Shown here: piece by piece, positions 51,458 through 60,651 of the stretch | How positions within the stretch are numbered: position 1 is the first letter of the stretch | Layout of the letters: the number at the start of each line of letters is the position of its first letter | NCBI GenBank assembly: GCA_964531735.1 | Contig: CAZHGD010000002.1 | Span: forward strand, 73,872 to 137,871 | Length of the DNA stretch: 64,000 bases | DNA from: CAZHGD01 sp964531735 | GTDB taxonomy: Bacteria; Armatimonadota; UBA10988 | Direction: 5' to 3' | Translations under genes and position numbers: made by a program | The notes under the pieces: model-generated | What the model was told of the DNA's origin: nothing | Databases searched by the model: none | The model's input: only the letters and a program-made list of their open reading frames with translations

Positions 51458-52546
51458 GTGTCCGACGCCTATTCGACCAAGCTACAGCGCCTTCGTGGGC
51501 TGATGCAGCAGCAAGGTTACGACGCGGTAGTGTTGAGCCGCGTGGACAACTTATTCTGGCTGGCGGGTGCCGACACCCACGTCGGCCTCAATGCGGACTG
51601 TGGCATCGCGTCCGCTGTGGTTGCGCGCGACCGGGTCACCGTGGTCACCAGCAACATCGAGCGTCCACGGCTGATCGACGAGGAGTTCGCTCGCGTCGGC
51701 ATCGCCGTGGAGGCGGTCAACTGGTGGGATGGCAGCGCGGCGCGGCGGATCGCCGAGCTGACCGACGGCGATGGCGCGGTGGCGGCGGATACGGCCATGG
51801 CCGGCTACGCGCTGGTCGACGTGGCTCCGCTCCGCTACGAGTTGGTGCCCGAGGAAGTGGCGGCCTACCGGCGGCTGGGCACCGACATGGGCGAGGCGGT
51901 TGGGCAGGTGGCCCGTGAGTTCGCGCGTGGCGAGAGCGAGTTCCAACTCGCCGGTCGGCTGTCCGGCCGGCTGCTCGAACGGGCGATCACACCGGTCGTG
52001 GTGCTGGTGGCGGCGGATGACCGCATCGCCCGCTATCGCCACCCGATCCCCACGACCAAGACGGTCGATGACCTGGCCATGCTGGTGGCGTGCGGCCGCC
52101 GTGAGGGTCTGATCGTGGCCCTGACGCGTCTGGTCAAGTTCAGTGCGGTGCCCGCCGAGTTGGCCCGCCGCCACCAGGCGGTCTGCCAAGTCGATGCTGC
52201 GTTCATCGCCGCCACGGTGCCGGGCACGGTGGTCTCGACCATCTGGGCGGCGGGCGTGCAGGCGTACCGCGACGCTGGGTTCGCCGACGAGTGGCAACTG
52301 CACCATCAAGGCGGGGCGACGGGCTATGCCGGGCGCGACTACAAAGCCACCGCGACGTGTAATGAAGTGGTCAGGTCGTGGCAGGCGTTTGCGTGGAATC
52401 CATCGATCACGGGCACCAAGTCCGAGGATACGATGCTGGCCACGCCGGATGGCCCGGAGATCATCTCGGCCAGTCCGGACTGGCCGTTGCTACAGACGGA
52501 GGCCGCCGGCAGGCGGTTCGGGCGGCCGGACATTCTGGTCCGATAG
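51458..52546 (+). CDS. M24-family (Xaa-Pro peptidase-fold) protein with altered metal site
   Basis: 362 residues from GTG 51458, preceded by GGAGGG. Residues 1-130 match the creatinase N-terminal domain (KLQRLRGLMQQQGYDAVVL, NLFWLAG) and the rest the pita-bread fold. HHQGGATGY retains a His, and KSEDT (Glu323) could be the last Glu ligand. But where active M24 enzymes have Glu-Pro-Gly the sequence is Asn314-Pro-Ser in FAWNPSITG, and the second metal Asp is not evident. It may use another chemistry or be non-catalytic. Transcribed from the very strong promoter at 51366-51394. Confidence 0.75.
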   Translation: MSDAYSTKLQRLRGLMQQQGYDAVVLSRVDNLFWLAGADTHVGLNADCGIASAVVARDRVTVVTSNIERPRLIDEEFARVGIAVEAVNWWDGSAARRIAELTDGDGAVAADTAMAGYALVDVAPLRYELVPEEVAAYRRLGTDMGEAVGQVAREFARGESEFQLAGRLSGRLLERAITPVVVLVAADDRIARYRHPIPTTKTVDDLAMLVACGRREGLIVALTRLVKFSAVPAELARRHQAVCQVDAAFIAATVPGTVVSTIWAAGVQAYRDAGFADEWQLHHQGGATGYAGRDYKATATCNEVVRSWQAFAWNPSITGTKSEDTMLATPDGPEIISASPDWPLLQTEAAGRRFGRPDILVR

Positions 52547-52581
52547 CTCGGCTGCGGCCGGCGTAGTGGGAGGCATGTGGC

Positions 52582-54138
52582 GTGCTGCCGACGCTGAGCG
52601 TACTACCACCGGGCAGTGCCAGCGGCGGAGTGGACTCGGAGGCGCTGGCCAACCTGACAGCCCGAGCCATGCGGCTGGGTGGCTTGGCGCACTGCTTCTA
52701 CCTCGCGCGCGAAGGCGCCCATCTGGTCGAGATCCCGGCGCGGGACGACGGTCTGCGACTGCCCCTGGCCAACACCTTCTCGGGCAGCGTGGTCGGCACC
52801 TGCCGCGCGCAAGTCGCCAGTCTGGGCGAGGATCTGCTGCACCCACGTGAGCGGTCCTTCCTGCGCACGCACGGCGCCGACCACTGGCTGGTGGTGCCGG
52901 TGGTCGACGAGGTCCAAGGGCAGGAGGTCAGCGGCCTGGTGGTCGGCCTGAAGAAGGGGCCGCTCGGACCGGAGACCGGTGGCGTCGAGCGGTCGCTGCT
53001 GGCGCTGGTGGCCGAGCAGATCGGCCTGCACCGGCGGAACCACGCGCTGGAGCAGTGGGTGGCCTCGGCACGTGGGCGTGCGCGCGAGGCCGAGGGCGAG
53101 ATCGAGGGGCTGTTGCAGTCGCTGCGCACGCCGGCGCTGCTGCTGACTCCGGACAACCATATCCACCTGGCCAACCGCGCGGCCGAGTTGCTGTTCTCGT
53201 TTTCACTGGCCGAGGCGCGGGGCCGGCCGGTACGCGAGGCGGTGGCCATTCCGGCGATCGCCGAGATCTTGGAGCAGGTCAGTTCGACGGGCGGCGGACA
53301 ACTCCCTGAGGTGCGCGTCGGTGAGGGCCTGAAGGTCGTCCTGGAGGTCCGGATCGCGCCGGTGTTCGACGGTAAGGGCGAGTTGCGGCGGCGGGTGGTG
53401 GTGTTCAACGACACCACCTTGCTGCGCCAGGCCGACGAGCTGAAGACCGAGTTCGTCTCGATGATCTCGCACGAGCTGCGCACACCGCTGACCAGCATCA
53501 AAGCTTTCGCGTCGACGTTGCTGCGCGACGAGGTCGGCAGCGTCGAGGACCAGCACGAGTGGCTGGAGATCATCGACCGCGAGTGTGACCGGCTGTCGGC
53601 GCTGATCAACGACCTGCTGACCATCTCGCGCCTCGAATCCGGTCAGCGACTGCCGATGCACTTTGCCGAAGTGGACCTGGTGCCGCTCCTGGGCGAGGTG
53701 ATCGAGGCGCAGCGGGCGTTGGCGACGCGGCACACGTTCGCGCTGGCGGCGCCGCCGCGGGCGGTGATCGAGTGCGATGAGGACAAGATCCGCCAGGTCT
53801 TCGCGAACCTGATCAACAACGCGGTGAAGTACTCACCGCGCGGTGGCGAGGTGGTGGTGGCGCTGGGCGAGGGCGGCGCGGAGGTCGAGGTGCGGGTCAA
53901 GGATCAGGGGGTGGGCATCCGGCCTGAGCATCTCAACCTGATCTTCGATAAGTTCTTCCAGGTCGATGGCAGCAGCACACGGCGTGTTGGCGGAACCGGA
54001 TTGGGGCTATACTTGACGCGACGTCTGGTCGAGGAGCACGGTGGCACCATCTGGTGTGAGAGCGAGCCAGGTGTGGGTTCCGAGTTCGTCGTGACGCTAC
54101 GGCGTCGGCGGCATGCGCTGGACCGGTTGGGGACGTGA
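52582..54138 (+). CDS. Soluble sensor histidine kinase (GAF-PAS-HisKA-HATPase)
   Basis: 518 residues from GTG 52582, no membrane segment. A GAF-like domain (about 15-150), a linker helix, a PAS domain (about 175-285), HisKA with the phospho-accepting His297 in MISHELRTPL, and an ATPase domain (N box FANLINNAVKYSP, G boxes DQGVGI and GGTGLGL). It should autophosphorylate in response to a cytoplasmic signal. It is immediately followed (8 bp) by a second kinase gene that lacks the His, and no intact response regulator is present nearby. Confidence 0.9.
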   Translation: MLPTLSVLPPGSASGGVDSEALANLTARAMRLGGLAHCFYLAREGAHLVEIPARDDGLRLPLANTFSGSVVGTCRAQVASLGEDLLHPRERSFLRTHGADHWLVVPVVDEVQGQEVSGLVVGLKKGPLGPETGGVERSLLALVAEQIGLHRRNHALEQWVASARGRAREAEGEIEGLLQSLRTPALLLTPDNHIHLANRAAELLFSFSLAEARGRPVREAVAIPAIAEILEQVSSTGGGQLPEVRVGEGLKVVLEVRIAPVFDGKGELRRRVVVFNDTTLLRQADELKTEFVSMISHELRTPLTSIKAFASTLLRDEVGSVEDQHEWLEIIDRECDRLSALINDLLTISRLESGQRLPMHFAEVDLVPLLGEVIEAQRALATRHTFALAAPPRAVIECDEDKIRQVFANLINNAVKYSPRGGEVVVALGEGGAEVEVRVKDQGVGIRPEHLNLIFDKFFQVDGSSTRRVGGTGLGLYLTRRLVEEHGGTIWCESEPGVGSEFVVTLRRRRHALDRLGT

Positions 54139-54145
54139 GCAGACG

Positions 54146-55906
54146 ATGAGTTCGCCAGCAATGGATGACGGCGGTCACGGCGGCCCGCAGGACGACCTGG
54201 GGCGGGCCCGTACGGAGATTGAGCGGCTGCAGGCCGAGTTGACGCGGCGTCAGGCGGAGATTGACCGCCTGCGCAACGACCTTGCGGCGCGGACAGGCGG
54301 GCATGCCGACAGTGGCTCCGACAAGGGCAGCATCCTGGAGAGCACGCTGTTCATCTCGGAGATCGAGGTGCGCGGGGCCATCGCGCGGCAACTGCGCAAC
54401 GGGGCTCGGCTACTCCAGGCGAGCAAGTGCGTCTACCTGCTGTTCGACGGCAACGAGGGTCTGTCGGCTCAGCGGCCGGCGCTCGGCCTCGAAGAGGAGG
54501 AGTTGTCCACCTTCCGCACGCTGGTCACGCGAGGCATCTCCGGCGAGGTCTTCCGCACGCGCAAGCCAGTCAAGCTCGATGTGGGCGCCGAAGACGAGCG
54601 GGCCAGCGAGGAGCCGTTACGCGAGATTGGCGTCAAGAACGGGATCTGCGTGCCGCTGCTGGTGCAGATCCGCGACGAAGAGAACCGCGTGATCGACTCC
54701 AAGCCGATCGGCGTGCTCTGGGTGATGAACCGGCGCGGTGGCGGCCAGTTCAGTGATGACGACGAACGGTTGCTCACGGTCTTCGCCCGGCAGGTGGCGG
54801 CGGTCATCTCCAACGCCGAGTTCTTCCGGCACATCCAGCAGACCAACCAAACCCTCGTCACCACGTTCGAGAACCTGCCCGCCGGGCTCCTGTTCATCGA
54901 TACCGATGAGCGCGTGCAACTGATCAACGGCACGGCCCGGCGCATTTTCCAGGTGCCCGACGGTCGCGGCACGGGCGAGGTCTATTACCGACTGATCACC
55001 CACCAGTCCACTTGCGAGGTGCTCGGCTCGTCGCTGATGAAGGACGAGGACCAAGTGGCCGAAGTGCCGTTCGAAGTCGACGACGAAGAACGCATCTTCC
55101 AGATTCAGGCCGCGCGCGTGAGGGGCGGCGAGGATTCGCTCAACGGGGTGGTGGCGATCTTCGACGACGTCAGCGAAGTGAAGCGGCTCGACCGCATGAA
55201 GGCCGAGTTCGTGCAGACCTTCTCCAACGAACTGCTGGGTCCGCTGGCGAGCATCCAGGGCTTCACCGCGATGCTGCAGAAGGTCGATCCAGACGAGTTT
55301 GACGGCGGCTTGCGACGCGAGATCCACACGGTGGTCAACACCGAGTGCCAGCGGTTGCGCCGGCACATCCAGGACCTCCTGAATGTCTCGCGCCTGGAGC
55401 AAGGCATCCGCGTCCATCTCAACACCACGCGGTTCGACTTGGGCGCGCTGGTCAGGCGAGTGGTGGAGCGCGAAGGCGCCACGGAGCGGCTGCACCGGTT
55501 TGAGTTCGCGATCGCCGCGGACGTGCCGCCGATTGTGGCCGACGAAGGGCGCCTGGAGGAGGTGGTCTACAACCTCGTCAGCAACGCCGTGAAGTACAGC
55601 CCGGACGGCGGCGCGATCGAGGTGCGGGTGCGGCCGGTGTCCGAAGGCGTGCGGGTGGAGGTCACCGACCACGGGTTGGGGATCGCCAAGGAGCACCACG
55701 AGCAGATCTTCCAGAAGTTCGCGCGCCTCCAGCAGACCGACGAGCGCGTGCGCGGCGGCCGCGGGATTGGGCTGTTCATCTCACGCTTCTTCATCGAAGC
55801 CCACGGCGGCCAGATCGGCCTGGACAGCGACACAGGACAAGGCACCACGTTCTTCTTCACACTGCCGCTGGAGCCGATGGGCGACAGCGAACCCAAGGCG
55901 GGCTGA
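54146..55906 (+). CDS. Histidine-kinase-like protein lacking the phosphorylated His (pseudokinase)
   Basis: 586 residues from ATG 54146. Coiled coil (about 25-55), GAF (about 65-235), PAS (about 250-345), dimerisation helices (about 348-420) and ATPase domain (about 455-580). The H-box reads FVQTFSNELLGPL, with Asn361 (codon AAC at 55226-55228) where the paralogue next door has His. The ATPase part is intact: NLVSNAVKYSPDGG, DHGLGI, GGRGIGLFI. It can probably bind ATP but cannot accept phosphate on itself. A heterodimer with the adjacent kinase, whose domain order is the same, is a reasonable inference. Confidence 0.88.
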   Translation: MSSPAMDDGGHGGPQDDLGRARTEIERLQAELTRRQAEIDRLRNDLAARTGGHADSGSDKGSILESTLFISEIEVRGAIARQLRNGARLLQASKCVYLLFDGNEGLSAQRPALGLEEEELSTFRTLVTRGISGEVFRTRKPVKLDVGAEDERASEEPLREIGVKNGICVPLLVQIRDEENRVIDSKPIGVLWVMNRRGGGQFSDDDERLLTVFARQVAAVISNAEFFRHIQQTNQTLVTTFENLPAGLLFIDTDERVQLINGTARRIFQVPDGRGTGEVYYRLITHQSTCEVLGSSLMKDEDQVAEVPFEVDDEERIFQIQAARVRGGEDSLNGVVAIFDDVSEVKRLDRMKAEFVQTFSNELLGPLASIQGFTAMLQKVDPDEFDGGLRREIHTVVNTECQRLRRHIQDLLNVSRLEQGIRVHLNTTRFDLGALVRRVVEREGATERLHRFEFAIAADVPPIVADEGRLEEVVYNLVSNAVKYSPDGGAIEVRVRPVSEGVRVEVTDHGLGIAKEHHEQIFQKFARLQQTDERVRGGRGIGLFISRFFIEAHGGQIGLDSDTGQGTTFFFTLPLEPMGDSEPKAG

Positions 55907-55907
55907 C

Positions 55908-56357
55908 ATGCGAGTCGCCATCGGTTCGGACCACGCCGGCTACGACCTCAAGAACGCCATCGTCGCCGCCTTTGGCGAGGTGGAGTTCGTGGACGTCGGC
56001 ACGCACGACCGGACATCCTGCGATTACCCAGACTACGCGCTGGCGGCGGCCGATCTGGTGCGGCGCGGCGAGGTGGCCAGCGCGATCCTCGTCTGCGGCA
56101 CCGGGCTGGGCATGTCGATTGCGGCCAACAAGGTCGCCGGAGTGCGGGCGTCGTGCTGCACCAGCAGCTATGCCGCACGGCTGACCCGCGAGCACAACGA
56201 CGCCAATGTGCTCTGTCTGGGATCGCGGGTGATCGGCGAAGGCGTCGCCATGGACATCGTCACCGCCTGGCTGGCGACACCATTCAGTGGCGATGCCCGC
56301 CACCAGCGGCGGATCGACCGCATCGCCCAGGTCGAGCTAGAGGGTGGCTGCGCCTGA
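55908..56357 (+). CDS. rpiB: Ribose-5-phosphate isomerase B
   Basis: 149 residues, typical for RpiB. IGSDHAGYDLK carries substrate-phosphate residues, VCGTGLGMSIAANK the catalytic Cys, and REHNDANVLCLGSR the catalytic His. It interconverts ribose-5-P and ribulose-5-P (pentose phosphate pathway), and some members act on allose- or galactose-6-P. It starts 1 bp after the pseudokinase stop and its own stop overlaps the wecB ATG by one base. Confidence 0.95.
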   Translation: MRVAIGSDHAGYDLKNAIVAAFGEVEFVDVGTHDRTSCDYPDYALAAADLVRRGEVASAILVCGTGLGMSIAANKVAGVRASCCTSSYAARLTREHNDANVLCLGSRVIGEGVAMDIVTAWLATPFSGDARHQRRIDRIAQVELEGGCA

Positions 56358-57511
56358 TGCCACGCGTCCATACGCTACTCGTCTTCGGGACGCGACCCGA
56401 AGCCGTCAAAATGGCACCTTTGGTCCGCACGCTGAGTGGCCGCGCCGAGCAGTTCCAGGTCACCTGCGCGGTCACGGCCCAGCACCGCGAGATGCTGGAC
56501 CAGGTCCTGCACGCGTTCGACATCGAGCCACAGTACGATCTCGACCTCATGCGGCCGGGCCAGACGCTGCCCGAAGTGACGGCGCGGGTGTTGACTGAAC
56601 TCACGCCGGTGCTGGCGCAGGAGAAGCCCGACGTGATGCTCGTCCAGGGCGACACCACCACCGTGGTGGCCGCCTCGCTGGCGGCGTTCTACCAGCAGGT
56701 GGCCGTGGGCCACGTCGAGGCCGGGCTGCGCACCGCTGACCGTTACAACCCGTTCCCCGAGGAGATGAACCGGCGACTCACCACCCGCATGGCGATGATG
56801 CACTTCGCACCCACCGCCTGGGCCGCCGACAACCTCAGGCGCGAAGGTGTCCCGCCGGAGGAGGTGTTCATCACCGGCAACACGGTCATCGACGCACTGC
56901 AACAGGTCAGCCGGCAGGAACTGCCGCTGCCCGACGGCGTCTCGTCGGCCGATCTGGCGCGGCGGCGGATGATCCTGGTGACGGCGCACCGGCGCGAGAA
57001 CCTCGGTGACCCGATGCGCCACATCTGCGAGGCTCTCGCCGAGATTGTCGCCGCCGAGCCCGATGCACTGCTCGTCTTCGCGATGCACCGCAACCCCAAG
57101 GTGCGCGAGACGGTCACCTCCGTGCTGGCCGGTCTGGACCGCGTGCGGCTGATCGAGCCGCCGGAGTACTTCACCTTCGTCGGCCTGATGCGGCGGGCGA
57201 CCCTGGTGCTGACCGACAGTGGCGGTATCCAGGAGGAGGCGCCGGCGCTGGGGAAGCCGGTGCTGGTGCTGCGCCGGACCACCGAACGGCCGGAGGGCGT
57301 CGACGCGGGCACCGCCCGGCTGGTCGGCACCGACCGGGCGGCGATTGTGGCGGGGGCGCTAGAGCTGCTGCGGCGACCGGCGGCCTACGAAGGCATGGCG
57401 CGAGCGGTGAATCCTTACGGCGACGGGACGGCCTCGGACCGGATCGCGGCGGCGTTGTGGCACCGCTTCGCGGGCGGCGAGCGTCCCGATGACTTTGCTC
57501 CGGGCACCTGA
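56357..57511 (+). CDS. wecB: UDP-N-acetylglucosamine 2-epimerase (non-hydrolysing)
   Basis: 384 residues. FGTRPEAVKMAPL at the N-terminus, LVQGDTTT, HVEAGLRTADRYNPFPEEMNR, TAHRRENLG and TDSGGIQEEAPALGKPVLVLR are all characteristic of WecB/MnaA. It makes UDP-ManNAc from UDP-GlcNAc for wall polymers, teichoic-acid-like linkages or exopolysaccharide. Its ATG overlaps the rpiB stop (TGATG), so the two are translated together; the pairing of rpiB with wecB is common in several bacterial groups. Confidence 0.95.
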   Translation: MPRVHTLLVFGTRPEAVKMAPLVRTLSGRAEQFQVTCAVTAQHREMLDQVLHAFDIEPQYDLDLMRPGQTLPEVTARVLTELTPVLAQEKPDVMLVQGDTTTVVAASLAAFYQQVAVGHVEAGLRTADRYNPFPEEMNRRLTTRMAMMHFAPTAWAADNLRREGVPPEEVFITGNTVIDALQQVSRQELPLPDGVSSADLARRRMILVTAHRRENLGDPMRHICEALAEIVAAEPDALLVFAMHRNPKVRETVTSVLAGLDRVRLIEPPEYFTFVGLMRRATLVLTDSGGIQEEAPALGKPVLVLRRTTERPEGVDAGTARLVGTDRAAIVAGALELLRRPAAYEGMARAVNPYGDGTASDRIAAALWHRFAGGERPDDFAPGT

Positions 57512-57559
57512 CACGACCGTTGTTCGCCGCCGGACCTCGCGGCGGCCGATGAGGTATCT

Positions 57560-58420
57560 ATGAAGCTTTGGGAAGCAGCCGTGCTTGGCTTGTTGCAGGG
57601 CCTGGGCGAGTTCCTGCCGATCAGCAGTTCGGGTCACCTCAAGCTGGCCGAGTACTTCTTTGGCCTGCGGAATGCCGAAGAGATGCTGGCCTTCGACGTG
57701 CTGTTGCACTTGGCCACGCTGATTGCGGTGGTGCTGTTCTTCTGGCAGGACCTCAAGCAGATCCTGGTTGCTCTGGCACGCTCCGTGCCGCGCGTGGCCG
57801 GCGGCGGCCTCCGGGCCTTGGAAGCCGACCCGGCAGCGCGCGTCGCCTGGCTGGTGCTCGCCACCATGATCCCCACGGGCTTGGTGGTGCTGCTGCTGCG
57901 CAAGGTGGAGAAGAGCCTGGCGGACTGCATCTGGCTGGTCGCGGTGACGCTACTGGTCGCCGGCGCGCTGAACTGGTGCAGCCACCGGATGACGGTCCGC
58001 GGCGGGGGCGTGGGCCGCATCGAGCAGTTGACCTGGCGGCAGGCCCTCTGGTGCGGGCTGGCTCAGGGCCTGGCGGCGATCTTCCACGGCATGTCGCGCA
58101 GCGGCGCGACCATCGCCGCCGGGCTCGCCTGCGGCCTGGGCGCGGACGCGGCACCGCGCTTCTCGTTCCTGATGCTCATCCCGGCGGTGACGGCCGCGGC
58201 CATCCTTGAGCTGCCCAAACTGGCGAAGAGCGGGCAGGTGCCCGGCGGCGCGATGCTCGTCGGCTTCGCCGTGGCGGCGGTGACCGGCTACCTGGCCGTC
58301 GGCGCGGTGGTGCGCCTCGTGCGTGAAGGGCGGATGCGGTACTTCGCCTACTACTGCTGGACCGTCGGGTTGCTCGCGCTCGTGCTACTCGCTCTGGGGG
58401 TCGGCCACCACCCGGCGTAG
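57560..58420 (+). CDS. uppP: Undecaprenyl-diphosphatase UppP (BacA)
   Basis: 286 residues, polytopic. GLLQGLGEFLPISSSGH carries the E-x3-E-like active-site motif and HGMSRSGATIAAGL the second (PGxSRSGAT) signature. It dephosphorylates C55-PP to C55-P on the outer face, recycling the carrier used for peptidoglycan and other polymers, and gives bacitracin tolerance in many species. It follows wecB by 48 bp and precedes the LD-carboxypeptidase, so this stretch supplies wall synthesis and recycling functions. Confidence 0.95.
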   Translation: MKLWEAAVLGLLQGLGEFLPISSSGHLKLAEYFFGLRNAEEMLAFDVLLHLATLIAVVLFFWQDLKQILVALARSVPRVAGGGLRALEADPAARVAWLVLATMIPTGLVVLLLRKVEKSLADCIWLVAVTLLVAGALNWCSHRMTVRGGGVGRIEQLTWRQALWCGLAQGLAAIFHGMSRSGATIAAGLACGLGADAAPRFSFLMLIPAVTAAAILELPKLAKSGQVPGGAMLVGFAVAAVTGYLAVGAVVRLVREGRMRYFAYYCWTVGLLALVLLALGVGHHPA

Positions 58421-58447
58421 ACGGGCGTGGCAGCGGGAGGCGAGACG

Positions 58448-59407
58448 ATGGAGTACGAGTGGCCCCAGCCGCTGGCCCCCGGAGCCGTGGTCGGCGTGGT
58501 CTCACCGGCCGGGCCGATCGATGGCGCGTCGCTCGTTCGCGGTATCGCTGCTCTGCGCGAACTGGGCTACGGCGTGAAGCTCGGGCCGCACCTGCGGCGC
58601 CGGTGGCACTACCTGGCGGGCAGTGACGAGGCCCGGGCACAGGACCTCCAGTCGCTGTGGCAGGACCGGGCCGTGAGCGGCATCTGGTGCTCGCGCGGCG
58701 GTTACGGCACGATGCGCCTGTTCCGCCGGCTCGTGCCGACGGACTTCGCCAGGCCGCTGCCGCTCATTGGCTACAGCGACATCACCGCGTTGCAGATGTG
58801 GCTGCTGCGGGAGCGCGGGCTGATCTCGTACTCGGGCCCGATGGTCGCCTCGGGGTACGGGTTCGGCGCGCGCCAACCGCTCGACGGGGCGACCGTGAAC
58901 GCGCTCTGCACCTGCCTGGCCGCACCGGTCGACGGGTTCGCGCTGGCCAACCCGTCGGGCGCGCCGCTGCGCACACTGCGTGGCGGGCAGGCGTCCGGGC
59001 CACTGGTGGGCGGCAATCTGTCGTTGCTGTGCGCGCTGATCGGCACGCGCTGGCTGCCGCCGCTCAAAGGCGCGGTGCTGGTCATCGAGGACGTGGGTGA
59101 GTCGCCCTACAGCGTGGACCGCCTGTTGGCCCAACTGGCCCTGGCGGGTTGTCTGGATCAGATAGGCGGCCTGGTGGTCGGCGACTTCGGCGAGTGCTTC
59201 CCGCCCGCCAATCCGGATCCCGGCCCGCCGCTGGACGAGCTGGTGATGGACTGGGTCGGTGACCGCCCGCTGCCGGTGATCAGTGGGCTCGAGTACGGGC
59301 ACATCCGGCAGCGGTGTACCGTGCCACTGGGGGCGTGGTGCCACCTGGATGCGGACGCAGGCTGTATCCGCATCGCGGGGCCTGCCAGAGCCAGCGAGAT
59401 CGTGTAG
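58448..59407 (+). CDS. ldcA: LD-carboxypeptidase, S66 family (muropeptide recycling)
   Basis: 319 residues from ATG 58448, seven bases after GGGAGG; an upstream in-frame start at 58427 adds only seven residues. S66 signatures: VVSPAGPI, WCSRGGYGTMRLF, IGYSDITALQ with the nucleophilic Ser, VIEDVGESPY with the Glu, and GLEYGHI with the His. It removes the terminal D-Ala from tetrapeptides in the cytoplasm, a peptidoglycan-recycling step, which fits nagA and uppP nearby. A microcin C7 self-immunity function is known for some members but is less likely here. Confidence 0.9.
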   Translation: MEYEWPQPLAPGAVVGVVSPAGPIDGASLVRGIAALRELGYGVKLGPHLRRRWHYLAGSDEARAQDLQSLWQDRAVSGIWCSRGGYGTMRLFRRLVPTDFARPLPLIGYSDITALQMWLLRERGLISYSGPMVASGYGFGARQPLDGATVNALCTCLAAPVDGFALANPSGAPLRTLRGGQASGPLVGGNLSLLCALIGTRWLPPLKGAVLVIEDVGESPYSVDRLLAQLALAGCLDQIGGLVVGDFGECFPPANPDPGPPLDELVMDWVGDRPLPVISGLEYGHIRQRCTVPLGAWCHLDADAGCIRIAGPARASEIV

Positions 59408-59410
59408 AAT
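59382..59410 (+). promoter_or_regulatory. Candidate promoter of xylA
   Basis: CTGCCA at 59382-59387, 17 bp spacer, TAGAAT at 59405-59410, ending just beyond the LD-carboxypeptidase stop and 37 bp before the xylA ATG. Confidence 0.5.
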
Positions 59411-59447
59411 ACCGCGGAGCGAGCACGGGTCGAGGAGCCCAGGCATC

Positions 59448-60617
59448 ATGTACCATCCCAAAGCCGCAGACAAGTTCACGTTTGGCATGTGGACCTATGC
59501 CAATTCGGGTCGCGATCCGTTCGGCGATCCCACGCGTCCGCTACCCGACCTGGACTTCCATTGCGAAGCCGCCGCCAAGCTGGCCAGCCTGGGCGCCTAC
59601 GGCGTGAACCTGCACGACAACGACTTGGTGCCGATCGACGCCACGGCGGCCGAGCGCGACGCCATCGTGCGGCGGTACAAGCAGGCCCTGGACGACGCTG
59701 GCTTGTGTGTGCCGATGGCCACCACGAACCTGTTCGGCCATCCGGTCTTCAAGGACGGTGCCTTCACTTCGCCCAACCCGAGCGTGCGTGCCTACGCGCT
59801 GAAGAAGGCCATGGAGGGCATCGACCTCGGCATCGCGCTGGGCGCCAAGACCTACGTCTTCTGGGGCGGCCGCGAAGGCTCTGAAGTGGATGCCGGCAAG
59901 GACCCGGTCGTCAGCATCAACCGCTATCGCGACGCGTTCAACTTCCTGATCGCCTACGCCAAGGACCAGCACTACGACATCAAGTTCGCGCTGGAGGCGA
60001 AGCCGAACGAGCCGCGCGGGCACATCTTCCTGCCTACCACCGGCGCGATGCTCGGGTTCATCGCCACGTTGGACGACCCGTCCATGTGCGGTGTGAACCC
60101 GGAGGTGGCGCACGAGACCATGGCCGGCCTGAACTTCTCGCACGCGGTGGCTCAGGCCCTGGCCGCCGACAAGCTGTTCCATATCGACCTGAACGACCAG
60201 GAGCCCGGTCGCTTCGACCAGGACCTGCGCTTCGGCGCGGTCAACCTCAAGGCGAGCTTCTTCCTGGTCAAGCTGCTGGAGGACTACCAGTACGCCGGAC
60301 CGCGCCACTTCGATGCCCATGCCTACCGCACCGAAGACCGCGACGGCGTGTGGGACTTCTGCGCCGGGTGCATGCGCACATACCTGATCCTGAAAGACAA
60401 GGTCGCCCGGTTCAACTCGGATCCGGAGATCCAGCAGATCGTGGCCGACCTGCAGGCGGATGTCGATGGGGTGAGCGACCTGCTGGGAACGTACGAGCCG
60501 GCCAAGTCCGCCGCGCTCAAGGCGCGCGACTTCGACATCGCCGCGCTGGGCGCCAAGGGCAGCCGTTTGGAGCGACTCGACCAACTGACCATCGAGGTCC
60601 TGCTGGGCATCCGGTGA
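59448..60617 (+). CDS. xylA: Xylose isomerase, actinobacterial-size class I
   Basis: 389 residues. GVNLHDNDL has the catalytic His/Asp, VFWGGREG and ALEAKPNEPRGH the first metal Glu residues, HIDLNDQEPGRFDQD the late metal Asp residues, and PRHFDAHAYRTED the last. Length and sequence are those of the Streptomyces-type enzyme. It interconverts xylose/xylulose (and glucose/fructose). No xylulokinase gene follows, but a GH26 gene lies 34 bp downstream, which suggests hemicellulose use. Confidence 0.95.
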   Translation: MYHPKAADKFTFGMWTYANSGRDPFGDPTRPLPDLDFHCEAAAKLASLGAYGVNLHDNDLVPIDATAAERDAIVRRYKQALDDAGLCVPMATTNLFGHPVFKDGAFTSPNPSVRAYALKKAMEGIDLGIALGAKTYVFWGGREGSEVDAGKDPVVSINRYRDAFNFLIAYAKDQHYDIKFALEAKPNEPRGHIFLPTTGAMLGFIATLDDPSMCGVNPEVAHETMAGLNFSHAVAQALAADKLFHIDLNDQEPGRFDQDLRFGAVNLKASFFLVKLLEDYQYAGPRHFDAHAYRTEDRDGVWDFCAGCMRTYLILKDKVARFNSDPEIQQIVADLQADVDGVSDLLGTYEPAKSAALKARDFDIAALGAKGSRLERLDQLTIEVLLGIR

Positions 60618-60651
60618 CCGCAGCGGGCCGGACACGAAGGCCGGGCGAACG

